Shown: positions 1 through 11,812, numbered from the stretch's first letter. The stretch: DNA of 64,000 nucleotides from Takakia lepidozioides (GCA_030704615.1 CM060732.1:2232001-2296000); one strand, 5' to 3'. The notes: generated from the sequence alone by a model not told the origin. Translations and numbers: made by a program.

Positions 1-41
1 AAGGCGATGGGGAGCCGAGCCCAGATTGGATCAAGGGGATT

Positions 42-2384
42 TTGGAGAAATACCAGGATGTGATGCCGGAGGATTTACCAAGCGGCTTGCCACCGCGAAG
101 AGGAGTTGACCACAAGATTGAGGTGATACCGGGATCGGAACCGCCTGCCAAGGCGCCCTACCGGTTGAGCCACAGAGAGTTGATCGAGCTGAAGACTCAG
201 CTCAAGGATCTAATGTCAAAGGGGTATATCCGGCCGAGTAAGTCACCTTACGGAGCCCCGGTGCTATTTGCAGACAAGAAGGATGGGACGCTGCGGATGT
301 GTGTCGATTACAGGGCTCTGAATAAGGTGACTATCAAAAACCGGTACCCTTTGCCAAGGATCGACGACCTCTTCGATCGGTTGGCAGGAGCGAAGTATTT
401 CAGCCGGATCGACTTGCGCTCCGGCTATCATCAAATTCGGGTGGCGGAAGGAGATGAGGAGAAGACCGCGTGCAGGACAAGGTATGGTTCATATGAGTTC
501 TTGGTGATGCCTTTTGGGCTCACCAATGCACCAGCGACATTTAGCACGCTGATGAACAGCCTTTTCCAGGAGTGGTTGGATGACTTTGTGATCGTGTACA
601 TCGACGACATCTTGGTGTACTCGAAAACAAAGGAAGAACACCTGGAGCACCTAAAAAGGGTGTTCCAAAAATTGCGAGAAGGGAAGTTGTATGCCAAAGC
701 TTCAAAATGCGAATTCGGGGTCACAAAAGTGGAGTTCCTGGGGCATGTGATTACACAGGATGGGATCAAAATGGATGACAGAAAGGTGAGGGCGATCTTG
801 GACTGGGAGCCTCCGACTTCGGTCCCGGGAGTGCGATCCTTCATAGGACTCGCCTCCTATTACCGGAAGTATGTGAGAAATTTTGCCAAGATCGCGAGGC
901 CGTTGTCGGACCTTCTGTGTAAATCCAAAGTCTGGGAATGGAATACATTTTGTGGCCAAGCTTTTGCTGAATTGAAGCAGCGGATGGCGGAAGCTCCAGT
1001 CTTGAAAATCCCGAAGTTCGATCGTCCATTTGAGATTCATACAGATGCGTTGGACTTCGCGATTGGGGGTGTACTTATGCAAGATGGACGTCCAGTGGCT
1101 TACGAAAGTAAAAAACTGAATGAAGTGGAGCGACGGTGGCCGACGCACGAAAAAGTGATGAAGGAGGTGGTGCATTGCCTCGAGCTTTGGCGCCACTATG
1201 TTGGTTCCAACCCAATGAAGGTGTTCACGGACAATGTCACGATGAAGTATTTTGCCACGCAGCCCAAGTTGTCTCCAAAACAACTTAGGTGGCAAGATAC
1301 TTTGGCGGTGTTCGACGTGGATATCCAGTACAAACCGGGACGAGACAACGTGGTGACCGATGCTTTAAGTAGAAAGCAGCAGCTCTTGTTGGTGTACAAG
1401 GGCGAGACGACGCTCCAAAGGAAGATCCGGAAGGCTTGCCGGAAGGATGAGCTGGCAAAGTCCGCGATGCAGGACTTGAGGATGGGGGGTAAATCGCAGT
1501 TCCACTTGCAAAATGGACTGCTCCGGTATAAGCAAAAACATCTCTACGTGCCGAAGGGAGGGATCAGAGATAGCCTCTTGAGAGAATGCCATGATAGCCC
1601 GCTTGCGGGCCACGGCGGAGCCAAGCGCACTGCGTCACTCTTGAAGAAAGAGTATTTCTGGCCCAAACTGAAGGAGGAGGCAGAGGAGTATGTCAAGACA
1701 TGCACCACATGCCAACAAAACCGAAGCGAGTACAAAAAGCAAGCGGGGCTGTTACAACCCTTGCCAATTCCAGAGGGGACTTGGGAAAGCGTCTCGATGG
1801 ATTTCATGACTGATATGCCGCTGTCAAAAGGATTCGATGCAATCATGGTGGTGGTGGATAGGTTCAGTAAAATGGGCCATTTCATCCCCACCAAGGAGAC
1901 GGCAACGGCGCAGGAGACAGGGCGACTTTACTTCGCCCACGTCTTAAAACATCATGGAGTCCCGAAGGATATTGTCTCGGACCGCGATCCAAAGTTTACG
2001 AGTAAATTTTGGAGGGCACTTTGGAAGAAGATGGGGACGAGGCTGAAGATGAGCACCGCCTTCCGACCTACGACCGACGGCCAAACAGAAAGGGTGAATT
2101 CCGTAGTGAAGCAGATCTTGCGGAATTACGTGTCGGCGGACCAAACAGACTGGGTGGAACACTTAGACGCGGCAGAGTTCTGTTATAATAACACAGAACA
2201 CTCCGCAACGGGAGTTTCCCCTTTCGTACTGGTCTATGGAAAAGCACCTCTGGTGCCGACAAGTTGGGCCGCCCAGGACGTTGAGGAACCGGCAGTAGCG
2301 GTGGTACTGGAAGAACGCGAGCGTTTGTTGAAGCTCGCAAAGTACAATATTGCCAAAGCTAGGAAACGCGGAGGCGCTCACTAG
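42..2384 (+). CDS. Ty3/gypsy pol: reverse transcriptase, RNase H, integrase (C-terminus deleted)
   Basis: A 780-residue uninterrupted frame. Reverse transcriptase comes first, with the fingers motif [20 protein letters not shown] near residue 67, [12 protein letters not shown] near 155 and the catalytic YIDD box near 187. RNase H follows ([14 protein letters not shown] near 335; TDNVTMKYF near 395). The integrase zinc site has paired His ([11 protein letters not shown]) and Cys (CTTCQ), and its catalytic core shows D in MDFMTDMP, D in VSDRDPKF and E in TDGQTERVN, then [10 protein letters not shown]. The frame then leaves family homology: after IAKARKR only a few unrelated residues precede the stop, whereas the relative at 25.9-26.3 kb continues for about 65 residues. 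The first ATG is an arbitrary start because the polyprotein continues from the left. The lack of stops suggests a fairly young copy. It could still supply RT, but integrase is probably impaired. Confidence 0.92.
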   Translation: MEKYQDVMPEDLPSGLPPRRGVDHKIEVIPGSEPPAKAPYRLSHRELIELKTQLKDLMSKGYIRPSKSPYGAPVLFADKKDGTLRMCVDYRALNKVTIKNRYPLPRIDDLFDRLAGAKYFSRIDLRSGYHQIRVAEGDEEKTACRTRYGSYEFLVMPFGLTNAPATFSTLMNSLFQEWLDDFVIVYIDDILVYSKTKEEHLEHLKRVFQKLREGKLYAKASKCEFGVTKVEFLGHVITQDGIKMDDRKVRAILDWEPPTSVPGVRSFIGLASYYRKYVRNFAKIARPLSDLLCKSKVWEWNTFCGQAFAELKQRMAEAPVLKIPKFDRPFEIHTDALDFAIGGVLMQDGRPVAYESKKLNEVERRWPTHEKVMKEVVHCLELWRHYVGSNPMKVFTDNVTMKYFATQPKLSPKQLRWQDTLAVFDVDIQYKPGRDNVVTDALSRKQQLLLVYKGETTLQRKIRKACRKDELAKSAMQDLRMGGKSQFHLQNGLLRYKQKHLYVPKGGIRDSLLRECHDSPLAGHGGAKRTASLLKKEYFWPKLKEEAEEYVKTCTTCQQNRSEYKKQAGLLQPLPIPEGTWESVSMDFMTDMPLSKGFDAIMVVVDRFSKMGHFIPTKETATAQETGRLYFAHVLKHHGVPKDIVSDRDPKFTSKFWRALWKKMGTRLKMSTAFRPTTDGQTERVNSVVKQILRNYVSADQTDWVEHLDAAEFCYNNTEHSATGVSPFVLVYGKAPLVPTSWAAQDVEEPAVAVVLEERERLLKLAKYNIAKARKRGGAH

Positions 2385-2958
2385 GTGGAGCCCCGCACAC
2401 CGGGTTGCGGTGGGGGTGGCTCCACAAGGGGTGGTGGTAGCTTAGCGGGACTTAGTGGGGGTGGCATAGGACTCACCATGGGGGCGGAGACCTCGTGATG
2501 GGAGTCGTGGGGAGTCTTGGGACTCATCACGGTCCATAGGGGCCGTAGTGAGTGGGCCAAGACTCACCGCGACTCATCACCGGGAGTCGAGGGTTTTCGT
2601 GGTGGTTCGCCATAAAATGGCATGGCTGGTTGTGAAACCCCCGTGGACAGCTACAGAAGTATATATAAGGGGAGTAGTGACCCCGAGAACGGTGCAAGCC
2701 CGTTGGTGACCAAAAACTAGTGAGTAAGCGAGCGAGCCGGAAAGCGACCAAAGAGTGGGGAGCTGTTCCGGACTGCCATCTACCAAAGGGAATTCTCCTA
2801 GTCCCAAATAGGTGGAGGGTTTAGTGGGAAGCGAAGGGGGACCGTTATGTCCCGGTGAGCAGACGAAGCTCCAAGTTGGCCCGGGCGGCAAGGTTGGGAG
2901 TCAGGCGCGCGCATCAAAGCGAGTAACTATGACTTGAAGGGGAGCTTATCGAAGTGAG
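2385..2958 (+). repeat. LTR-like region of the gypsy element, with TATA box
   Basis: G-rich non-coding DNA directly follows the truncated pol. It holds a strong TATA box at 2660-2670 (TATATATAAGG), as expected for U3 of an LTR promoter, and about 290 bp of possible R/U5 after it. No second LTR is available for comparison, so the ends are not fixed. The 3' part is cut where transposon exon homology begins near 2959. Confidence 0.5.
2660..2670 (+). promoter_or_regulatory. TATA box of LTR promoter
   Basis: The sequence TATATATAAGG sits inside LTR-like DNA downstream of pol. It would drive transcription rightward, into the transposon end fragment and satellite. Whether it is used cannot be seen from sequence. 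Confidence 0.45.
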
Positions 2959-3406
2959 GTGCGCGACACGTCTACACCGGAGTTCATGGGCAGGAGGAAC
3001 GTGCCTTTTTTTGCCAGGGGGGATTTCATGCCTAGTCCAGAAAGGGAGTACATCCTTCCTCCTTATGCTGCCCGGCTTGCTTCGGTGTCCATTAGGAGGT
3101 GTTCCGAACGTAGTCGTGTACAACAGATTTTAGACGAGGCAAGCCTCAAGAAAATGAAGATGAGGGAGGAGGCAGCAGCTATTAGAGCCCGTCGGGCTCG
3201 TAGATTTGTCTTGGATTCTGCTGAAGAAAGAGGGGGAGAAGACGCAGAACATTCCCAGGAGGTGAGGTGGACAGTCCCCCAAGGAGAGGACGAGATTTTT
3301 GAGAGGCATAGTGGAACTGATGCATCACAGAGCTCATAGGACGAGGGGGATGAGGGGGATGAGGAAGAAAGTGGGGCAAGTTCTTCGGAGGGTGTAGGAG
3401 AGTAGT
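2959..3406 (+). pseudogene. Terminal exon of the methyltransferase-like transposon gene (truncated copy)
   Basis: This is homologous, in inverted orientation, to the last exon of the minus-strand gene at 49652-50111. It shares FMGRRNV, ARGDFMPSPERXY and a long charged helix (DEASLKKMKMREE). The frame has a TAG at 3337-3339 inside the acidic tail. If it is read through, the tail continues to the family stop at 3404-3406. None of the upstream exons with the methyltransferase motifs are present: homology starts about where the terminal exon starts, next to the gypsy LTR. It is a leftover transposon end, not a working gene. Confidence 0.8.
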
Positions 3407-3626
3407 GCCCATTCCGGCTATGACAGTTAGAACACACTTGTATAGACGTGGTTTGCCACAAAATTTGCAATAAAATATTGCATTTCAAGTCCACTGGTGC
3501 CACATTCCAACTTCACATGACCCTATTTCCGTGCCTCCTAACCCTATTACCGTGGACTCACAATGGTCTGCTCATGCTTTTTTTTTTTCCCCTCATGCTC
3601 ATGCCGCTCATGAAATAGCAGCCCCC
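3407..3626 (+). mobile_element. Transposon 3' UTR, subterminal motifs and terminal inverted repeat
   Basis: Downstream of the terminal exon lie a polyadenylation signal (AATAAA, 3469-3474) and two copies of a CCTATTWCCGTG-type motif (about 3520-3555). A T-run and GCTCATG repeats follow (3580-3613), then the terminus ATGAAATAGCAGCCCCC ending at 3626. The same series, inverted, forms the left end of the 49415-53905 element. The satellite starts at the next base, 3627. Confidence 0.75.
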
Positions 3627-6600
3627 GGCTCAATTAGTGTGCGGTCCCGCACAGCTTCCAATTCGGGGTGGAATCAACCTACCATAGTGGCCCTATGTGG
3701 CCGTTTTGAACAGCAAAAAACAAGCAAAATGGGGGGCGCAAACAGTGTGCGGTGCCGCACACTGTTTGAGCTTCCAATTCGGGGTGGATTAAACGTGCCA
3801 TAGTGGCCCTATGTCGCCGTTTTGAACATCAGAAAACAAGAAAAATGGGGGGCTCAAATACAGTGCGTTGCCGCACACAGTTTGAGCTTCCAATTTGGGG
3901 TGGATTCAACCTGCCATAGTGGCCCTATGTGGACATTTTGAACATGAAAAAACAAGCAAAGTGGGTGGCTCAAAAAGTGTGCGGTGCCGTACACTGTTTG
4001 AGCTTCCAATTCGGGGTGGATGCAACCTGCCATACTGGCCCTATGTGGCCGTTTTGAACATCAAAGAAGAAGCATAATGGGGGGCTCAATTAGTGTGCGG
4101 TACCGCACACTGTTTGAGCTTCCAATTCAGGGTGGATTCAATCTGCCACAGTGGCCCTATGTGGCCGTTTTGAACATCAAAAACCAAGCAAAATGGGGGG
4201 CTCAAATAGTGTGTGGTGCCGCACACTGTTTGAGCTTCCAATTCAGGGTGGATTCAACCTGCCATAGTGGCCCTATGTGGCCGTTTTGAACATCAGAAAA
4301 GACGCAAAATGGGGGGCTCAATTAGTGTGCGTACCGCAAACTGTTTGAGTTTCCAATTCGGGGTGGATTCAACCTGCCATAGTGGCCCTCTATGGCCGTT
4401 TTGAACATCAAAAAACAAGCGAAATGGGGGGCTCAAAAAGTGTGCGGTGCCGCACACTGTTTGAGCTTCCAATTCGGGGTGGATTCAACCTGCCATAGTG
4501 GCCCTGTGTTGCCGTTTTGAATATCAAAAAAGAAGCAAAATAGGGGGCTCAATTAGTGTGCGGTACCGCACACTGTTTGAGCTTCCAATTCGGGGTGGAT
4601 TCAACCTGCCATAGTGGCCCTATGTGGCCATTTTGAACATAAAAAAACAAGCAAAATGGGAGGCTCAAACAGTATGCGGTGCCGCATACTGTTTGAGCTT
4701 CCAATTCGGGGTGGATTCAACCTGCCATAGTGGCCCTATGTGGCCGTTTTGAACATCAAAAAACAATCAAAATGGGGGGCTCAAAGAGTGTGCGGTGCCG
4801 CACACTGTTTGAGCTTCCAATTCGGGGTGGATTCAAGCTGCTATAGTGGCCCTATCTGGCCGTTTTGAACATCAAAAAACAAGCAAAATGGGGGGCTGAA
4901 ACAGTGTGCGGTGCTGCACACAATTTGAACTTCCAATTCGGGGTCGATTCAACCTGCCATAGTGGCCCTATGTCGCCGTTTTGAACATAAAAAAACAAGC
5001 AAAATGGGGGGCTCAAATAGTGTGCGGTGCCGCACACTGTTTGAGATTCCAATTCGGGGTGGATTCAACCTGCCATAGTGGCCCTATGTGGCCATTTTGA
5101 ACATAAAAAAACAAGCAAAATGGGGGGCTCAAATAGTGTGCGGTCCCACACACTGTTTGAGCTTCCAATTCGGGGTGGATTCAACCTGCCATAGTGGCCC
5201 TATGTGGCCGTTTTGAACATCAAAGAAGAAGCATAATGGGGGGCTCAATTAGTGTGTGGTGCTGCCGCACACTGTTTGAGCTTCCAATTCGGGGTGGATT
5301 CAATCTGCCACAGTGGCCCTATGTGGCCGTTTTGAACATCAAAAAACAAGCATAATGGGGGGCTCAAACAGTGTGCGGTGCCCCACACTGTTTGAGCTTC
5401 CAATTCGGGGTGGATTCAACCTGCCACAGTGGCTCTATGTGGCTGTTTTGAACATCAAAAAACAAGCAAAATGGGGGGCTCAAAGAATATGCGATGCCGC
5501 ACACTGTTTGAGCTTCCAATTCGGGGTGGATTCAACCTGCCATAGTGGCCCTATGTGGCCGTTTGGAACATCAGAAAAGAAGCAAAATCGGGGGCTCAAT
5601 TAGTGTGCGGTACCGCACACTGTTTGAGCTTCCAATTCGGGGTGGATTCAACCCGCCATAGTGGCCCTCTATGGCCGTTTTGAACATCAAAAAACAAGCA
5701 AAATGGGGGGCTCAAAAAGTGTGCGGTGCCGCACACTATTTGAGCTTCCAATTCGGGGTGGATTCAACCTGCCATAGTGGCCATGTGTTGCCGTTTTGAA
5801 TATCAAAAAGAAGCAAAAAGGGGGGCTCAATTAGTGTGCGGTACCGCACACTGTTTGAGCTTCCAATTCGGGGTGGATTCAACCTGCCATAGTGGCCCTA
5901 TGTGGCCATTTTGAACATAAAAAAACAAGCAAAATGGGAGGCTCAAAAAGTATGCGGTGCCGCAGACTGTTTGAGCTTCCAATTCGGGGTGGATTGAACC
6001 TGCCATAGTGGCCCTATGTGGCCGTTTTGAACATCAAAAAACAAGCAAAATGGGGGGCTCAAACAATGTGCGGTGCCGCACACTGTTTGAGATTCCAATT
6101 TGGGGTGGATTCAAGCTGCCATAGTGGCCCTATCTCGCAGTTTTGAACATCAAAAAAGCAAAATGGGTGGCTCAAACAGTGTGCGGTGCCGCACACTGTT
6201 TGAGCTTCCAATTCGGGGTGGATTCAACCTGCCATAGTGGCCCTATGTGGCCAGTTTGAATATCAAAAAACAAGCAAAATGGGGGGCTCAAACAGTATGC
6301 GGTCCCGCTCACTATTTGAGCTTCCAATTCGGTGTGGATTCAACCTGCCGTAGTGGCCCTATAAGGCCGTTTTGAACATGAAAAAACAAGCAAACTGGGT
6401 GGCTCAAAGAGTGTGCGGTGCCGCACACTGTTTGAGCTTCAAAATTCGGGGTGGATTCAACCTGCCATAGTGGCCCTATGTGGCCGTTTTGAACATCAAA
6501 GAAGAAGCATAATGGGGGGCTCAATTAGTGTGCGGTACCGCACACTGTTTGAGCTTCCAATTCGGGGTGGATTCAATCTGCCACAGTGGCCCTATGTGGC

Positions 6601-9459
6601 CGTTTTGAACATCAAAAAACAAGAAAATGGGGGGCTCAAACAGTGTGCGGTGCCGCACACTATTTGAGCTTCCAATTCGGGGTGGATTCAAGCTAGCATA
6701 TTGGCCCTATGTGGCCGTTTTGAACATCAAAAAACAAGCAAAATGGGGGGCTCAAATAGTGTGTGGCGCCGCACACTGTTTGAGCTTCCGATTCGGGGTG
6801 GATTCAACCTGCCATAGTGGCCGTGTGTTGCCGTTCTGAATATCAAAAAAGAAGCAAAATGGGGGGCTCAATTAGTGTGCGGTACCGCACACTGTTTGAG
6901 CTTCCAATTCGGAGTGGATTGAACCTGCCATAGTGGCCCTATGTGGCCCTTTTGAACATAAAAAAACAAGCAAAATGGGGGGCTGAAACATTGTGCGGTG
7001 CTGCACACAATTTGAGCTTCCAATTAGGGGGTGGATTCAACCTCCCATAGTTGCCCTATGTGGCCGTTTTGAACATCAAAAAACAAGCAAAATGGGGGGC
7101 TCAAATAGTGTGCCGTGCCGCACACTGTTTGAGCTTCCAATTCGGGGTGGATTCAACCTGCCATAGTGGCCCTATGTGGCTGTTTTGAACATCAAAAAAG
7201 AAGCAAAATGGGGGGCTCAAACAGTATGCGGTGCCGCACACTGTTTGAGCTTCCAATTCGGGGTGGATTCAACCTGCCATAGTGGCCCTATGTGGCCAGT
7301 TTGAATATCAAAAAACAAGCAAAATGGGGGGCTCAAACAGTATGCGGTGCCGCTCACTATTTGAGCTTCCAATTCGGGGTGGATTCAACCTGCCATAGTG
7401 GCCCTATAAGGCCGTTTTGAAAATGAAAAAACAAGGAAACTGGGTGGCTCAAAGAGTGTGCGGTGCCGCACACTGTTTGAGCTTCAAAATTCGGGGTGGA
7501 TTTAACCTGCCATAGTGGCCCTATGTGGCCTTTATGAACATCAAAGAAGAAGCATAATGGGGGGCTCAATTAGTGTGCAGTACCGCACAGTGTTTAAGCT
7601 TCCAATTCGGAGTGGATTCAACCTGCCATAGTGGCCCTATGTGGCCATTTTGAACATAAAAAAACAAGCAAAATGGGGGGCTCAAACAGTATGCGGTGCC
7701 GCACACTGTTTGAGCTTCCAATTCGGGGTGGATTCAACCTGCCATATTGGCCCTATGTGGCCGTTTTGAACAGCAAAGAAGAAGCATAATGGGGGGCTCA
7801 ATTAGTGTGCGGTGCCGCACACTGTTTCAGCTTCCAATTCGGGGTGGATTCAATCTGCCACAGTGGCCCTATGTGGCAGTTTTGAACATGAAAAAACAAG
7901 CAAAATGGGGGGCTCAAACAGTGTGCCGTGCCGCACACTGTTTGAGCTTCCAATTCGGGGTGGATTCAACCTGCCATAGTGGTGCTATGTGGCCATTTTG
8001 AACATCAAAAAACAAGCAAATTGGGGGGCTGAAACAGTGTGCGGTGCCGCACACTATTTGAGTTTCCAATTCGGGGTGGATTCAACCTGCCATAGTGGCC
8101 CTATGTGGCCGTTTTGAACATCAAAAAACAAGCAAAATGGGGGGCTCAAAGAGTGTGCGTTGCCGCACACTGTTTGAGCTTCCGATTCGGGGTGGATTGA
8201 ACCTGCCATTGTGGCCCTATGTGGCGGTTTTGAACATCAAAAAAGAAGCAAAATGGGGGGCTCAAATAGTGTGCGGTGCCGCACACTGTTTGAGCTTCCA
8301 ATTCGGGGTGGATTCAACCTGCCATAATGGCCCTATGTGGCCGTTTTGAACATCAAAAAACAAGCAAAATGGGGGCCTCAAAGAATATGCGGTGCCGCAC
8401 ACTGTTTGAGCTTCCAATTCGGGGTGGATTCAACCTGCCATAATGGCCATATGTGGCCGTTTTGAACATCAAAAAACAAGCAAAATGGGGGCTCAAAGAG
8501 TGTGCGTTGCCGCACACTGTTTGAGCTTCCAATTCGGGGTGGATTGAACCTGCCATTGTGGCCCTATGTGGCTGTTTTGAACATCAAAAAACAAGCAAAA
8601 TGGGGGGCTCAAAAAGTGTGCGGTGCCGCACAGTGTTTGAGCTTTCAATTCGGGGTGGATTCAACCTGCCATAATGGCCCTATGTGGCCATTTTGAACAT
8701 CAAAAAACAAGCAAAATGGGGGGCTCAAAGAATATGCGGTGCCGCACACTGTTTGAGCTTCCAATTCGGGGTGGATTCAACCTGCCATAATGGCCCTATG
8801 TGGCCGTTTTGAACATCAAAAAACAAGCAAAATGGGGGGCTCAAAGAATATGCAATGCCGCACACTGTTTGAGCTTTCAATTCGGGGTGGATTCAACCTG
8901 CCATAGTGGCCCTATGTGGCCATTTTGAACATAAAAAAACAAGCAAAATGGGAGGCTCAAAAAGTATGCGGTGCCGCAGACTGTTTGAGCTTCCAATTCG
9001 GGGTGGATTGAACCAGCCATAGTGGCCCTATGTGGCCGTTTTGAACATCAAAAAACAAGCAAAATGGGGGGCTCAAACAGTGTGCGGTGCCGCACACTGT
9101 TTGAGCTTCGAATTGTGGCCCTATGTAGCCGTTTTGAACATCAAGAAACAAACAAAATGGGGGGCTCAAATAGTGTGCGTTGCCGCACAGTGTTTGAGCT
9201 TACGATTCGGGGTGGATTCAACCTGCCATTGTGGCGCTATGTGGCTCTTTTGAACATGAAAAAACAAGCAAAGGGGGGGCTCAAACAGTGTGCGGTGCCA
9301 CACACTTTTTGAGCTTCCAATTTGGGCTGGATTCAATTTGCCATAGTGGCCCTATGTGGCCGTTTTGAATATTAAAAAACAAGCTAAATGGGGGGCTCAA
9401 ACAGTGTGCGGTGCCGCACATTGTTTGAGCTTCCAATTCAGGGTGGATTCAACCTGCCA
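3627..9459 (+). repeat. 116-bp satellite array, about 50 units, each with a 36-bp palindrome
   Basis: The block CTTCCAATTCGGGGTGG recurs at 3771, 3887, 4003, 4119 and 4235, a period of exactly 116 bp, and continues with few indels to about 9459. Each unit carries arms GCTCAAACAGTGTGCGG and CCGCACACTGTTTGAGC around a 2-bp centre. With centre TA the inner 18 bp (GTGTGCGGTACCGCACAC) form a perfect palindrome. The rest of the unit reads through GGTGGATTCAACCTGCCATA, a TGGCCCTATGTGGCCG stretch and an A-rich run. Short ORFs crossing the array are by-products of the repeat and were not called as genes. No CENP-B box or other known satellite motif was recognised. Confidence 0.97.
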
Positions 9460-9518
9460 GAGATGTCGTGTATAGGCGGTTTTTTTCTATCAAAATACAA
9501 GCACAACTAGGGTTCACA

Positions 9519-9956
9519 TCACCAATGAAGCACAAAGGTCGGTCTCAAACATTTTATCTTCTTTTTGGCTGCTCCAGAAGACTCGCCAATCGCCAGAGAC
9601 CCTTTGCGCTTCGGACTGCTCTCTACGCTGAGCATGTTCTGGAGCATCTCCCCCATCCTCTTTTCAACTATCTGGTTCTTCCTGAGGCCATCATCAATAT
9701 CATCTTTGGCGTCCGTCTCGCCCTCGGATTCAGTCTCCTCCTCACCTGTTCTTCGAAGTATGGCGGGCTGCTGTTCTTCTCCAGTTTCCTGCTCTTCCAT
9801 CGCCAGACTTTCCTCTTTGCCCTCTTCTTCCTCCTTTTCCTCTTCGTCTACTCTTTCCATTCTCATTCTATATCTGGCTCTATTCCTGTCCCTAGTGCTC
9901 GTGAAGTATAACGACTTCCTTCTCTTCCTCCTCCGGTGGAAATAAGGGCTCCCCAC
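9519..9956 (-). CDS. Hypothetical acidic protein, 145 aa
   Basis: This open frame next to the right edge of the satellite starts basic (HRRRKRRKS), continues with a Glu-rich stretch (DEEEKEEEEGKEES) and ends with a lysine-rich segment. Such a charged, low-complexity composition fits a nuclear protein fragment or a transposon accessory ORF, but no family is recognised. The complementary strand is also open, which weakens the case. No introns or regulatory elements could be assigned. Confidence 0.2.
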   Translation of the reverse strand: MGSPYFHRRRKRRKSLYFTSTRDRNRARYRMRMERVDEEEKEEEEGKEESLAMEEQETGEEQQPAILRRTGEEETESEGETDAKDDIDDGLRKNQIVEKRMGEMLQNMLSVESSPKRKGSLAIGESSGAAKKKIKCLRPTFVLHW

Positions 9957-10797
9957 GCTGCCTCTGGAGCTCTCCAGTTTGACGTTTGCAACAAGCGTTG
10001 CTATGGCATGTAACCAAAGTAAAAATTGGACATTGTTAACCGTATTTGGATGCGGGTGTCATCATTGTGTGCGAACGGAATTCATCCATTTCGGCGTCTT
10101 TGTATTATCCAAGAAACAAAGTGGTGGAAAAAAAGTAGATCCGTTGCATGTACTGGTGATATATGTCAGATGTACTTTGCCGCCTGCCAATACATGGCAG
10201 CCTTCTTGCATTCTTTGAAATTCGGAAGTGCCGTAAAAATCTAATGCTAGTTCAATTTCGAGCAGTACTTGCAGATTCGCAATAATTGTTATGCTTCACA
10301 TATGCGTCCACGTGTGTTGTACTGCCTACCCTGCGGTTTGCATTTCGCCGTCACCGTCGCAATGGGATCATTCGGTATAAAGGGTCGTGTCGGCAATGGT
10401 CATGTGTTGCACACAGTCATGCGAGGTGTCTCCCGGAGTGTCTGTGTTTGTGCTGTGCTCTTCTGGCACAGCACAACCTCATTAGATTTGGGGTCTTCCT
10501 CTTTACTGCTCTCCAGGGTTGTTGCCGTCTTTCCATAATGGATGATTTTATGTCATGTTCAGGGTTTGTTTTTCATCCAAATACAGCACGGCTTCTTGTT
10601 GCTTCTTGTCTTAGAAAACAGTTTTTCTGGTTGGTGTCTCTCAGTGTGGCTGTCTGCGAAGGTCGGTGCATGTCATTCTTACATCCTTCGCATGCATCGC
10701 CCGCAGTCTTTGGGTCAGTGCTACCCTTTTTTACCTCAGTTTGTTTGGGGTGGGTCCCCTTTCGAGAATTACGGGCTATTAGTTTGGGGATTCCTCT
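9957..10797. other. No recognisable gene
   Basis: Mixed-composition DNA with only short ORFs of no recognisable family. It lies 5' of the zinc-finger protein relative at 10798 and may be that transposon's leader or promoter. Confidence 0.4.
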
Positions 10798-11812
10798 GTG
10801 AATCGCAACTTTCTGTCAGTGTACGAAAACATGTCCAGGGAGCGAGATAGACTCTCTCGATTTCATTCCAATGCAGGTAGTCTTCCACTGACTGCCACTG
10901 TAGATGACGATGGGTTTGCAGTTGTTCATGAGGATGAGCTGGTTACAGTGTTCCCTCTGGAATTGGGTTCTCTGCTTGTTCAAAAAGAGGTGTATGACGA
11001 GGATGGGAATTTGGATTCTGGGCACTTGGAGAAACCATTGGTTGGCGAGTGTGGAAGGAAGTGGAGAGTCCTTCCAGGCACATATTGGGTCCTTGGAAAA
11101 GAGAGAAGACAATCAGCAGGATCAGTAGTTACCCCTGGCACTGCAGCATCGGTCGTGCAGCAGAAGGGCACAGTTTATGTGAAACAAGAGGTGAGCACAT
11201 CCACTACATTCGTGACTCTTTCAGACTCGTCCTCGGAGGATGTTTCTGAGATTCCTCCGCCAATGCAGACTCCATTCTTGGATGATGACGAGTTGCAGGA
11301 GATAACGAGTGTCATTCCGAAATTGAAAGCCCTCGCAGGGGTGCCTGGGTGCAAGAGCGAGCTGCGTTTTGTTGATTGGGAGTCCCTTCGTGTGCAGCGG
11401 GTTCAATAAGTGCCAGCAGAGTTTGATGGGGACATCTTGTTTGTGCTCAACCCTCCCACGTCTTCCAGTGGACTAGCTGGGCTTCTGCAGGGCATGGACA
11501 AGAAACATGACAGACACCCTTGGTGCAGGACAAAAACGTCGAACATCCACAACGACATTGGATTGAAATTTCAAATGTCGGTCTGCGTTGGGCATTGTAA
11601 GTGCGTGAATATTTCTTGCCCTCGCCTGAGAAACAGCGCTAAACCAAATGAAAGTGAGTGGGAAGGTGTGCCCCTGAATCCTTTCACCCCAGGGCTTGCC
11701 CCTCCCAAGACCAATACTTTTGTGTGTAGGTTTTGCAAACTTTCCCCGTCTTGTGTTTCTGTGTGCCACGCTTGTATGTACCAGGTGGCACACCGATGCA
11801 AGACAATGACTC
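10798..11812 (+). pseudogene. WRKY-GCM1-like zinc-finger transposase relative, cut by an LTR insertion
   Basis: Homologous along its length to the ORF at 22297-23502. Shared blocks in order are: a VEKEVYD-type N-terminal segment (here LLVQKEVYDEDG), VTPGTAASVV, a Ser-rich acidic SDSSSEDVSEIP, SVIPKLKAL, FDGDILF, then the putative DNA-binding core MDKKHDRHPWCRTKTSNI with following Cys/His (CVGHCKC) and a second Cys cluster (VCRFCKL). A TAA at 11407-11409 interrupts the frame where the relative has sense codons. Homology ends after KTMT, exactly where the retrotransposon LTR begins (11813). The missing 3' part was not found on the far side of that element. WRKY-GCM1-like folds occur at the N-terminus of some Mutator-like transposases; that placement is inference. 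Confidence 0.7.

Larger units (their letters stand above)
1..2958 (+). mobile_element. Ty3/gypsy retrotransposon, 3' part, internally deleted
   Basis: The element enters from the left edge of the window. It consists of an open pol frame (42-2384) followed directly by LTR-like DNA. A second copy of the family on the minus strand at 25860-26310 carries coding sequence beyond the point where this copy stops, so the end of integrase and any downstream domain and polypurine tract were deleted here at about 2372. The right limit near 2958 is where homology to a DNA-transposon terminal exon begins. The 5' LTR, gag and protease lie outside the window or are missing. Confidence 0.85.

Noticed and set aside
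3531-9312. Many 60-96-codon ORFs with repeated GGFNLPQWPYVAVLNIK-like peptides
   Set aside because: They are translations of the 116-bp satellite on both strands; period and stops follow the repeat.
3627-9459. CRISPR array
   Set aside because: Units are near-identical along their whole length, with no unique spacers, and the genome is eukaryotic.
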